From Gammaproteobacteria bacterium (lineage in GTDB: Bacteria; Pseudomonadota; Gammaproteobacteria; Granulosicoccales; Granulosicoccaceae), in the NCBI GenBank assembly GCA_003511825.1, contig DOIU01000100.1, positions 1 through 10,430 on the forward strand: a stretch of DNA of 10,430 nucleotides, in the 5' to 3' direction. Below are positions 1 to 6,223 of this stretch, in pieces. Every line of letters starts with the position of its first letter. Within the stretch, counting starts at the first letter, position 1. The notes beneath the pieces are model-generated. The model had not been told where the DNA came from. It was given only the letters and a program-made list of their open reading frames with translations, and did no database searches. The position numbers and the translations under genes were made by a program.

Positions 1-1
1 T

Positions 2-814
2 TCTGCCATCAGTCAGTTTAATCGCTCCGAGGATACCGCTTGGTTCTCGGTATCAACGTCATTTGTCCACGTCGTTCAATCTGCCCAGCGCATCAGTGAG
101 CTGAGCCTCGGCGCCTATGACATCACGCTGGGGCCTTTAGTCGAGCTGTGGGGCTTTGGCGCCAAAATGACTGCTGATGGACAGGACCTGGTCCCGAGCG
201 ATAACGACATCGCAGCCGTGCTCGCGACACTGGGTTATGGCAAGCTCACTGTCCAAGAACAGCCACCAGCGCTGCGAAAAGCCTTACCGGAGCTGCGTAT
301 TGATCTCTCGTCAATCGCCAAAGGGTATGCGGTCGATGTCATTGCAGACTATCTCGAGTCAGCTGGCGCGCAAGACTACTTGGTTGAGATTGGGGGGGAG
401 CTGCGGGCTTCTGGTTTGAGTGCACGGCAAGACGACTGGCGAATCGCGGTGGAAAAACCGGTTGTCGGAGAACGCTCGATTCAACGTGTTATTGCACTCA
501 AGGATATGAGTGTCGCGACATCCGGCGACTACAGGAATTTTTTTGAACAACAGGGTAAGCGTTATTCGCACATGATTGATGCGAAAACCGGTAAACCCGT
601 GACGCACAACCTAGCCTCTGTCACCGTGCTGTCTCCCAAGGCAATGGATGCCGACGGTTGGGCAACTGCGCTGATGGCGCTGGGCGAAGACGCAGGGTAT
701 GAGCTTGCTGATCAACAGAATATCGCAGCTTATTTTATATACAGGGATGGTTCTGGTGTTTTCCAAACCAAAGAGACAAAAGCGTTTACAAAAATCGCTG
801 GCTCTAACGTTTGA
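2..814 (+). CDS. apbE: FAD:protein FMN transferase ApbE (5' end outside window)
   Basis: ApbE covalently attaches FMN, taken from FAD, to threonine residues of target proteins; beside nqr genes the targets are the NqrB and NqrC subunits of the Na+-pumping NADH:quinone reductase. The frame is open from base 2, giving 270 visible residues; the family is usually about 330–350, so the lipoprotein signal and the first part of the domain are missing. The first ATG inside the window (167) is internal: the family motif GAYDITLGPLVELWGFG lies upstream of it (visible residues 37–53). Further ApbE blocks are LRIDLSSIAKGYAVD (from about 98), an EIGGEL block, SHMIDAKTGKP (from about 189), and MDADGW (from about 215), whose acidic residues belong to the Mg2+/flavin site. 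The stop is TGA, with nqrM starting 33 bp later in the same direction. The nqrM neighbour strongly supports a role in Na+-NQR maturation; nqrABCDEF itself is inferred to lie upstream. Confidence 0.95.
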   Translation, partial: SAISQFNRSEDTAWFSVSTSFVHVVQSAQRISELSLGAYDITLGPLVELWGFGAKMTADGQDLVPSDNDIAAVLATLGYGKLTVQEQPPALRKALPELRIDLSSIAKGYAVDVIADYLESAGAQDYLVEIGGELRASGLSARQDDWRIAVEKPVVGERSIQRVIALKDMSVATSGDYRNFFEQQGKRYSHMIDAKTGKPVTHNLASVTVLSPKAMDADGWATALMALGEDAGYELADQQNIAAYFIYRDGSGVFQTKETKAFTKIAGSNV

Positions 815-847
815 GGTACTGGGCCTACCTATAGACAGGTATTTACT

Positions 848-1057
848 ATGCAAGTATTTATAGCGACATTTGTTGTGTTAATGATTGCCATTGTGGCGAT
901 GGCGGTCGGTGTGTTATTGAGTAATAAACGGTTGAAAGGGAGTTGTGGCGGTCTCAGTGCGGTTGGCATCGAGAAAACATGCGCGTGCGAAAACCCGTGT
1001 GATAAGCGCCAAAAACTCGAGAAAAATCAAATTTCTATTACGCACCTAAAAGTTTAG
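848..1057 (+). CDS. nqrM: Na+-NQR maturation protein NqrM
   Basis: This is a 69-residue protein of the NqrM family (formerly DUF539), an assembly factor needed for a functional Na+-translocating NADH:quinone reductase and proposed to help place iron in the NqrD/NqrE site. One transmembrane helix spans residues 3–24, followed by a basic stretch and a cytoplasmic cysteine-rich tail. The family signature is clear: GSCGGLSAVGIEKTCACENPC, with cysteines at 33, 45, 47 and 51. An AGGT sequence at 837–840 is placed correctly as ribosome binding site for the ATG. It follows apbE by 33 bp, the usual order at the end of nqr operons, so co-transcription is likely. The residues after the last cysteine (basic, then ISITHLKV) are the least conserved part. 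The call is secure from motif and context together. Confidence 0.95.
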   Translation: MQVFIATFVVLMIAIVAMAVGVLLSNKRLKGSCGGLSAVGIEKTCACENPCDKRQKLEKNQISITHLKV

Positions 1058-1100
1058 AGTTTTCGTAACGTTCATGGCTTGGCATATTGAAGGCGTGTGT

Positions 1101-1124
1101 GCTGGCCATGAGCCGCAGCTTTTT
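1101..1124 (+). terminator. Possible terminator after nqrM
   Basis: An imperfect stem can form from GCTGGC (1101–1106) with GCC (1112–1114) plus AGC (1117–1119), a two-base bulge at 1115–1116 and a CATGA loop, followed directly by five T (1120–1124). It lies 43 bp after the nqrM stop and could end the nqr transcript. The stem is short and bulged, so this is tentative. A longer inverted repeat, TCATGGC (1072–1078) with GCCATGA (1105–1111), overlaps it and would compete. Confidence 0.35.
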
Positions 1125-1147
1125 GGCTTTATCGGCGAGCGGCATTC

Positions 1148-1156
1148 TGTTATAAC
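1148..1156 (+). promoter_or_regulatory. Candidate extended -10 promoter for the CBS-domain gene
   Basis: TGTTATAAC has the TG-n-TATAAC form of an extended -10 element (TG at 1148–1149, hexamer 1151–1156), which can work without a good -35; none is seen. A second TATAAC at 1201–1206 lies closer to the gene but has only a poor -35 candidate (TTGCGC, 1177–1182, spacing 18). Either could drive the gene starting at 1235. Inferred from consensus match only. Confidence 0.3.
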
Positions 1157-1234
1157 GAAACGGACTCGTTGCGGCTTTGCGCTGCGGAAATAAAAACAGG
1201 TATAACAACGCGGTCCACTTTCGAGGATAAGCCT

Positions 1235-1633
1235 ATGCTGAACTCTCTTTATGTCAGGGATTACATGACGAAATCCCTTGTCTCTTTTTCTCCAGATCAA
1301 GATGTTATTGAAGCGGCCAAAATTCTGGCCGATCGCCGAATCGGTGGGGCACCCGTCGTCAACGATATCGGCAATCTTATTGGTGTTCTGTCAGACACTG
1401 ACTGCATCCAAGCCACGATCAAGCAGGGTTTTGATCCGGGATGGCGCGGACTTGTGTCAGAGTTTATGTCAGCCAATGTCGAGACGGTTGAAGTCAACGA
1501 CAGCATTCTCTCCGTTGCTGAGCGCTTTCTCAAAGACCGTTACCGTCGTTACCCCGTCATGGAAGACAGTCGCATGGTTGGTCAAGTGAGCCGCATTGAT
1601 GTCTTGCGTGCGCTCGAGCATCTCGATCGTTGA
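1235..1633 (+). CDS. Two-CBS-domain protein
   Basis: A 132-residue soluble protein made almost entirely of two CBS motifs (about 1–62 and 70–130), the fold that binds adenine nucleotides or similar ligands as an energy or redox sensor. Typical CBS features are VRDYMTKSLVSFSPDQDVIEA near the N-terminus, GGAPVVN...IGVLSDTDCI, then EFMSANVETVEVND and YRRYPVMEDSRMVGQVSRIDVL. Both halves end in the D-x-(L/I) segment usual for CBS pairs. The frame is open further upstream (ATG at 1169), but the ATG at 1235 is chosen because CGAGGA (1222–1227) sits eight bases before it and the CBS homology starts there. It is separate from nqrM by 177 bp holding a possible terminator and promoter, so it is probably its own unit. 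No catalytic domain is attached; the partner is unknown. Position after the nqr maturation genes could hint at sensing energy charge, but that is only inference. Confidence 0.9.
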   Translation: MLNSLYVRDYMTKSLVSFSPDQDVIEAAKILADRRIGGAPVVNDIGNLIGVLSDTDCIQATIKQGFDPGWRGLVSEFMSANVETVEVNDSILSVAERFLKDRYRRYPVMEDSRMVGQVSRIDVLRALEHLDR

Positions 1634-1717
1634 TACCTTTCGACGGGTAAGAGTCGAATCTGCTGCCGAATGAACATCCTCGGCGCTCATCGCTTGGGTC
1701 GCTGAATCAGCTGGCGC

Positions 1718-1761
1718 TTGTCATCGTATAAACATGCTTTATACATAGAATAAAGCAGTTT
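1718..1761 (+). promoter_or_regulatory. Candidate promoter overlapped by a bulged inverted repeat
   Basis: A -35-like TTGTCA (1718–1723) and a -10-like TATACA (1740–1745) are 16 bases apart. The -10 lies inside a dyad: AAAC-A-TGCTTTAT (1730–1742, A1734 unpaired) pairs with ATAAAGCA-GTTT (1750–1761), twelve base pairs around a seven-base loop. The right arm ends five bases before the GAGGAG ribosome binding site (1766–1771) of the glycosyltransferase gene. A dyad over the -10 and start site suits a repressor operator; if transcription began upstream, it would be an RNA hairpin next to the ribosome binding site. Confidence 0.4.
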
Positions 1762-1780
1762 GGGTGAGGAGTACGGGCTG

Positions 1781-2626
1781 ATGTGGCGTGTCATCATGAC
1801 CTTATTGGTCAGAAATGAAGCCGATATCATTGCGGATAATATTCGCTATCATGCGCGCAAAGGTGTAGATGGCTTTGTCGTGATGGACAATGGTTCCACG
1901 GATGGAACGCTGGACATTCTCCAGAACCTCGCAAACGACGTTGATCTTATTCTTATCACCAACCCGGACGGCGTGTACCAGCAAGCCGTCTGGATGACTG
2001 AGCTTGCGCGCACAGCTAAAGACAAGCTTGGCGCTGATTTCGTTATCAGTAATGATGCCGATGAGTTTTGGGTAGTCGATGATTGCGCGGGCAGTTATCG
2101 CGATTGCCTACAACGTTATGACTCGGTGGTTACTGTGCCTCGTATTAACGCCGTGTTTGATGAAGCCATTTTCTCTGCTGACTACCACTATCTCAATGCG
2201 CGCTACGGTGTGCGAAAGCCGCTCTCGTACAGCAAGAAAGAGCAGATGGAAGATGACAATGTCTGTATGCAACTGGTTCCCGTTGGGCCAAAAGTGATCG
2301 TGCGCGCCCAGGGATTGATTCGTGTAAAAGGCGGCAACCATCGCGCGAAGCACTGGAATCCCTTGGGTAAACGGCAAGCGTCATCAATGCAGGTTGTGCA
2401 CTTTCCAATCCGTTCTTACGACAAGTTTCTTGAAAACGTCCGTCATCGCGCGGCATTACTGGAGAAGGGTGCGCACATGGGCGTTCACTATCGTCGCTGG
2501 GTGGGTTATTACAAGCGCGGTATGCTCGAAGAGGAGTTTAATCGTATGGTGGTCACTCACACGCAGGCTCAATACCTTGAGAAACTAGGCGTTCTCGCGC
2601 CGCTGCATCATGATATTGCACCTTAG
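1781..2626 (+). CDS. GT2-like glycosyltransferase (Glyco_tranf_2_4 type)
   Basis: A 281-residue cytoplasmic protein with the marks of the GT-A fold glycosyltransferases grouped as Glyco_tranf_2_4 (PF13704). The N-terminal strand and helix read LLVRNEADIIADNIRYH (residues 8–24), followed by DNGSTDGT (36–43, nucleotide-sugar binding) and the metal-binding acidic motif SNDADEFW (90–97). C-terminal family features are KGGNH (183–187) and VVHFPIRSYDKFLENV (205–220). No signal peptide or membrane helix is seen. ATG 1781 is preferred over an in-frame TTG at 1760 because GAGGAG (1766–1771) is well spaced before it and the homology starts at once. Donor and acceptor cannot be told. The gene converges on the opgC-like gene, and the two stop codons overlap (TAG at 2624–2626, TAA at 2625–2623 on the other strand). 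Its neighbours on the minus strand are glycan-modifying membrane proteins, so a role in the same glycan is plausible. Confidence 0.87.
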   Translation: MWRVIMTLLVRNEADIIADNIRYHARKGVDGFVVMDNGSTDGTLDILQNLANDVDLILITNPDGVYQQAVWMTELARTAKDKLGADFVISNDADEFWVVDDCAGSYRDCLQRYDSVVTVPRINAVFDEAIFSADYHYLNARYGVRKPLSYSKKEQMEDDNVCMQLVPVGPKVIVRAQGLIRVKGGNHRAKHWNPLGKRQASSMQVVHFPIRSYDKFLENVRHRAALLEKGAHMGVHYRRWVGYYKRGMLEEEFNRMVVTHTQAQYLEKLGVLAPLHHDIAP

Positions 2627-3801
2627 CGAGGAATGACACCAAACAGTATGCGCTGTTTGACCATCACCGCGATCATCAATATGACGCCGGCGTGAATCGC
2701 AGAGTTTACCCAGAAGTTTTCAAGTGATGGCAAAACTGTGTTGCTCACCAGCAGAATGGCGTAGATGTGCAAGGTGAACACATACAGGGAGTTCTGGCCC
2801 AAGGGTATGAGCAGCCAACCAGCTGCTGCGTTAAAGATACGCCAGTATCGGTCCAATACCACATATGACGCCACAAATAATGCCAGATTGTTGAGTATCC
2901 GGCCGAGCCCCAGGGTTGTTTTGTCAAAGAAGTCGCGATACATAACACCGTATGTGTCCGCCGGAATAAGCGACCAATGCCCCCAGGGCCAGAACAGGCT
3001 GCCTGGGTTGTTATTCGTAATAAACGCGAATAACAAGATTACGACCCATGACACGTGAAACAACCATCGGCCACCATGGCTGACGAGGTAACCCAAAACC
3101 TGCTCACGATGAAAGCCCGCAATCAAGCCATGTATAAAGAGTAATTGCCAGGTTAACGTGGGAAAGCCAAACTCAAAACGTGCGCCCGTGATGCGAAAAT
3201 GCAATATCGCGTTAGCGCCATAAAGCGCCCAGCTAATAAGCATAAGAGCTGCCGTCTGTCGCTTGGCGAGTAAATATAATGCAACTGGGGAGAATGCAAG
3301 TAATACGACGTACAGGCCAATAATCTGGTATTGATGAGGTCCTATTTTAAGTAAAAGCGTTTGCCAGACATAATCCAGCAACGACGTATCCGCCGGTGGA
3401 AACAGGCGATAAGACTCTTCAGTCCCCGGTCGCGTCCAATGCGTTACCTCAAAAACATCCACAAAGGGCAGCAAACCGAGCAGCGCGATGCTTGCGATCA
3501 TCACGACATTCACGCGATACAAGGTCAGTGCGCGGTGCCAGAGTAATTTGGCAGCCTGCTTGAGCCCGTCTTTCTCAAGGCGTCGCCGATACACCATCCC
3601 CACAACCAGCCCCGAGAGCAACACAAAGCCCTCAGCGGAAGAGACAACAGCGACTTTTTCCCATGCAAACAAGCTGAATAGCGAAAAGTATTCGAAATGC
3701 ACGACGACGAGATACACCATGATCACGCCACGTAAGAAGTCGATACGTAAGTCTCTGCCTGAGTGCGACGAAGGGCTGGGATAGCCGTAGCGATAGTCCA
3801 T
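2623..3801 (-). CDS. opgC: OpgC-family membrane acyltransferase
   Basis: A 392-residue polytopic inner-membrane protein of the OpgC family (PF10129), related to acyltransferase-3 proteins; known members succinylate osmoregulated periplasmic glucans. Numbered from the ATG at 3801, the N-terminus has RDLRIDFLRG (16–25) and a histidine in the first helix (H35), giving an R-x10-H spacing (R24, H35) like that of AT3 enzymes. Then follow AEGFVLLSG (56–64), GPHQYQIIGLYVVLLAFSP (from 144) and the late PLGQNSLYVFTLHI segment; about ten hydrophobic helices are visible. The frame extends to a TTG at 3825; neither start has a clear ribosome binding site. ATG 3801 is preferred because a likely promoter element at 3837–3845 would start transcription too close to the TTG. 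It is the last gene of the minus-strand glycan block, separated by about 126 bp rich in inverted repeats. Family membership is fairly sure; succinyl transfer to glucans is family knowledge, and no opgGH is visible here. Confidence 0.85.
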   Translation of the reverse strand: MDYRYGYPSPSSHSGRDLRIDFLRGVIMVYLVVVHFEYFSLFSLFAWEKVAVVSSAEGFVLLSGLVVGMVYRRRLEKDGLKQAAKLLWHRALTLYRVNVVMIASIALLGLLPFVDVFEVTHWTRPGTEESYRLFPPADTSLLDYVWQTLLLKIGPHQYQIIGLYVVLLAFSPVALYLLAKRQTAALMLISWALYGANAILHFRITGARFEFGFPTLTWQLLFIHGLIAGFHREQVLGYLVSHGGRWLFHVSWVVILLFAFITNNNPGSLFWPWGHWSLIPADTYGVMYRDFFDKTTLGLGRILNNLALFVASYVVLDRYWRIFNAAAGWLLIPLGQNSLYVFTLHIYAILLVSNTVLPSLENFWVNSAIHAGVILMIAVMVKQRILFGVIPR

Positions 3802-3808
3802 GGGTAAC

Positions 3809-3839
3809 AATGCGGGTGTGGACAAAACAAGCCCGCATT
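3809..3839 (-). promoter_or_regulatory. 8-bp perfect inverted repeat just before opgC
   Basis: AATGCGGG (3809–3816) and CCCGCATT (3832–3839) form a perfect 8-bp dyad around 15 bases. It ends seven bases before the ATG at 3801, so on the mRNA it would cover the place where a ribosome binding site should be. On DNA its right arm overlaps a promoter-like element at 3837–3845, which suits an operator. It is not followed by a T run, so it is not an intrinsic terminator. Confidence 0.4.
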
Positions 3840-3845
3840 ATCACA
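3837..3845 (-). promoter_or_regulatory. Candidate extended -10 promoter for opgC
   Basis: Read on the minus strand, TGTGATAAT gives TG-n-GATAAT, an extended -10 with five of six bases matching TATAAT. No good -35 is visible upstream. The predicted start, near 3830, would give a leader of about 28 bases to the ATG at 3801. It suggests opgC can be transcribed independently of the genes before it. Confidence 0.3.
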
Positions 3846-3871
3846 GACTCTGTCGGCGGATTACGCGACGA

Positions 3872-3900
3872 GTTGTCCATGCTCGCGGACAACCCGCGAG
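3872..3900 (-). promoter_or_regulatory. Two overlapping, mutually exclusive stem-loops upstream of opgC
   Basis: One stem is CTCGCGG (3882–3888) with CCGCGAG (3894–3900), loop of five. The other is GTTGTCC (3872–3878) with GGACAAC (3887–3893), loop of eight. They share bases 3887–3888, and the second stem's right arm is the first stem's loop, so both cannot fold at once. The pairing works on either strand. No T run follows on either strand, so neither is a standard terminator. Located 28–56 bp after the stop of the upstream gene. Confidence 0.4.
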
Positions 3901-3927
3901 TGCAGCAGTAACCTGCGTGAGAGGGCG

Positions 3928-5115
3928 CTACTCTGTTGAACGATTCGCTGTGAGATGGGTCATCATCGCGAGGGTGGTCAGCAGCACGGTGAAGTATTGC
4001 GCGGCAAAGAAACGGGAGTAACCGGCCGGAAACACCAAAAAGTGCACAATAACGTAGATCACGCTGATGACGGCGAGTGCATTCACATGTCGCGTAAAGA
4101 AATCAAAAAACGTGTTCTTCAGGCCATTCAGACGCAGCGACAAGCCGAGGTGAATGGCGAACAGGCCGGCAAATGCATCAAAGCCGTCGTTGACCAGAAT
4201 ATCCATAATGCCGCTCATCACGCTGTTCACGTACTGCGCGAGAGAAATCTGGATGTCGGTATCAGCCGGATAGTTTAAGTGCATGTCCGTAATAAAGACG
4301 AGATAAAACACCGTTGCCCACCCGTAGTTCCCGAAGTAGCGATTGACCGCCAAGTAAATCGCCACCGTGGCGAGCAAGGAGACCGCCGTGGCGATGCGAT
4401 AATCTCTCTGCCGCAAAAATAAATAACCCAGCATCAACCCTACGAAGAAAATCATATCGGTGCGGATGAAGATTGACAGTGGTAACAGCCACAATAGCTG
4501 CCGTTTACCGCGCAAAAAGAGCAGGGTGAGTACAGCCGTGTACAAAAAGGCCAAGGCATCCGGGGTGCCAAGACGGGCTACCTCGACCACGCCGTTCATC
4601 ATCACGAAGAAAGGCGCACTAAACCACAGTGATGTGCTGACATAGGGCTTAAAGGCGACATAAAACACCCAGAGGCCGGCAAAAACGCTGAGTGCGCTGA
4701 TTAAGTGCCCGGCGGTAAAGATGTTAACCCCTAGCGTGTTTAATCCGTACATCAGCCCCGTGTAGATCGGCCGGATTTGAAACCACGGCAGCACCTGATG
4801 AAAAGACTCCGGGTCTGCATACAGCGTGGTGCGGTAGGCACTGCTCGCGGTGAGTCGTTCATAGGTTTCGTCGTCAGCATACGCGCGCAGTTCGGAGTAT
4901 GCGTAGTCGCTGATCAGCTGCTTGTCGTCCGTCTCAAAGCTCTTTACCGAGCCCACATACGCGATCAGGTCCCAGTTATGGATAGGGTTTTTCAGAGCGT
5001 AGCCGAGCAGTGCCATCGTAAAGACAAAGAAGTACACCAAAAACAGGCTATGCATCCTGTCGTGCGCGGTGATGTCTGTTTTCAGTTTACTGACGAAATC
5101 CATCGGTACCGACAT
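3928..5115 (-). CDS. Polytopic membrane protein, GT-C glycosyltransferase-like
   Basis: A 395-residue integral membrane protein with about nine or ten hydrophobic helices. I do not recognise the exact family. The topology resembles GT-C glycosyltransferases (lipid-linked sugar donors, active site on the periplasmic side): after the first helix (about 23–41) comes an acidic loop with HNWDLIAYVGS (D49), where GT-C enzymes carry the catalytic acidic residue. Then follow a long soluble loop (about 57–110), a RLGTPDALAFLYTAVL segment (171–186) like the helix with an internal Asp in this superfamily, FIRTDMIFF (207–215), and a late YSRFF (376–380). The start at 5115 has AAGG (5124–5127) eight bases upstream; M5 is a weaker alternative. 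It lies 52 bp after the acyltransferase stop in the same direction, so it is probably in the same operon. The GT-C assignment is inference from layout and motifs; a polysaccharide polymerase-type protein is a possible alternative. Confidence 0.75.
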   Translation of the reverse strand: MSVPMDFVSKLKTDITAHDRMHSLFLVYFFVFTMALLGYALKNPIHNWDLIAYVGSVKSFETDDKQLISDYAYSELRAYADDETYERLTASSAYRTTLYADPESFHQVLPWFQIRPIYTGLMYGLNTLGVNIFTAGHLISALSVFAGLWVFYVAFKPYVSTSLWFSAPFFVMMNGVVEVARLGTPDALAFLYTAVLTLLFLRGKRQLLWLLPLSIFIRTDMIFFVGLMLGYLFLRQRDYRIATAVSLLATVAIYLAVNRYFGNYGWATVFYLVFITDMHLNYPADTDIQISLAQYVNSVMSGIMDILVNDGFDAFAGLFAIHLGLSLRLNGLKNTFFDFFTRHVNALAVISVIYVIVHFLVFPAGYSRFFAAQYFTVLLTTLAMMTHLTANRSTE

Positions 5116-5167
5116 GTCCTGAACCTTATGTGATAACTGTTAATCGGCGGGCAGCCCGCGTCACTCT

Positions 5168-6223
5168 CTATGGAGCGCCTGCAGTTTGCAGCTTGAGGCG
5201 CGTGCGCCGTGCCCATCGTTGGTTGATGAATTGGCGGGCAGGGGCCTCAATCAAGGCGTGCGATAAAATCCCCACAACAACAGCCATACCCAGAGGCAAC
5301 GCAAAATCGGGGCCTGGCAGTGCCCATTTGTATTCAAATAGCGGTTGTTGCCACAGATAAATTGAGTATGACCACAACCCCAGCAACCGCAGGGGGCGGC
5401 TCGCGAGCACACAGCGAAACCACTCGGGCGTGGCTGCAATGTGATTGATGGCAAATGCCAGCAATACCGGCGGGAAAACAAAACTCATCCAAAACGGCAG
5501 GGCAACTAAGTAACAGCTCATGGCGAGCAGCAATGCGAGCACGGGCAGGAATGGATGCACCACCACACCGTAATCGCGAACGAACAGGCGATACCCGGCC
5601 GAGAACATAATGAAGCAGATTGCCGATTCGGTGCGCAGCAGGAAGTAGGTCTGCTCGTAATCCTGTGTCAGTTCGTAATACACACTGATGGCTAGGGATG
5701 CCACCGCGATACCCAACAATACCCGCGACACTTTCACAGTGCTGACTAAAATCAGCGTCAGCACACTCATGAGGACATAGGCGTGCTCTTCGACATTGAG
5801 CGACCAGAGGTTTTTTACTGGAACGTTGCCCGACCAAATGTGCGGATCGGCGGGTATGTACGTGCGCAAGAACGTGAGGTTTGTGATGACCTCAAGGCTT
5901 GAGAACTGCCAGCCCACGAGCGTCGCGCCGCTGAACATGGTGGCGACGAACACGAGCAACGCCGGGAAAATCCGACTGAAACGGCGCACGTAAAAGGTGC
6001 TCAGGGGCGTCCGCTTTTCGAACAGAATGCGCGCCATGAGCATGCCCGACAATACAAAAAAGATGTCCACGCCCAAGCGGTCTTCTTTGATAAAACCGGT
6101 ATTGCCAAAGTGCCCGATCAGCACGCACAGGATGGCCAGGCCACGCCAGCCATCCCAGAGTGGCAGGTTCGATTCGGGTAATTGAAAACTGTGCTTGAGT
6201 GCTGTGACCAGCCGTGTGGGCAT
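5168..6223 (-). CDS. Acyltransferase-3 (OafA/YrhL-like) membrane protein
   Basis: A 351-residue protein of the acyltransferase-3 family (PF01757), inner-membrane enzymes that move acetyl or other acyl groups onto surface or exported sugars. The family N-terminus is clear: LWDGWRGLAILCVLIGHFG, with the R-x10-H catalytic motif as R27 and H38. RLGVDIFFVLSGMLMARILF (49–68) and FYVRRFSRIFPALL (77–90) follow. About ten helices span the rest; LWSYSIYLWQQPLFEY lies near the C-terminus. The length fits the membrane domain alone, so there is no C-terminal SGNH domain as in OafA. Its ATG overlaps the TGA of the epimerase before it (TGATG on the coding strand), so the two are translationally coupled. It precedes the GT-C-like gene. 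The likely job is O-acylation of a glycan; the substrate cannot be told. Confidence 0.92.
   Translation of the reverse strand: MPTRLVTALKHSFQLPESNLPLWDGWRGLAILCVLIGHFGNTGFIKEDRLGVDIFFVLSGMLMARILFEKRTPLSTFYVRRFSRIFPALLVFVATMFSGATLVGWQFSSLEVITNLTFLRTYIPADPHIWSGNVPVKNLWSLNVEEHAYVLMSVLTLILVSTVKVSRVLLGIAVASLAISVYYELTQDYEQTYFLLRTESAICFIMFSAGYRLFVRDYGVVVHPFLPVLALLLAMSCYLVALPFWMSFVFPPVLLAFAINHIAATPEWFRCVLASRPLRLLGLWSYSIYLWQQPLFEYKWALPGPDFALPLGMAVVVGILSHALIEAPARQFINQRWARRTRLKLQTAGAP

Noticed and set aside
1639..1658. TTCGAC/GTCGAA inverted repeat right after the CBS gene
   Set aside because: A 6-bp stem without a following T run; too weak to call as a terminator.
5147..5159. GCGGG-CAG-CCCGC hairpin between the acyltransferase and GT-C-like genes
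   Set aside because: A five-pair GC stem with no T run, inside a 52-bp gap of a probable operon; could be chance in GC-rich DNA.
5334..5837. A 167-codon minus-strand frame inside the acyltransferase gene
   Set aside because: It overlaps a clear acyltransferase-3 protein in another frame and has many R, H and C residues typical of out-of-frame translation.
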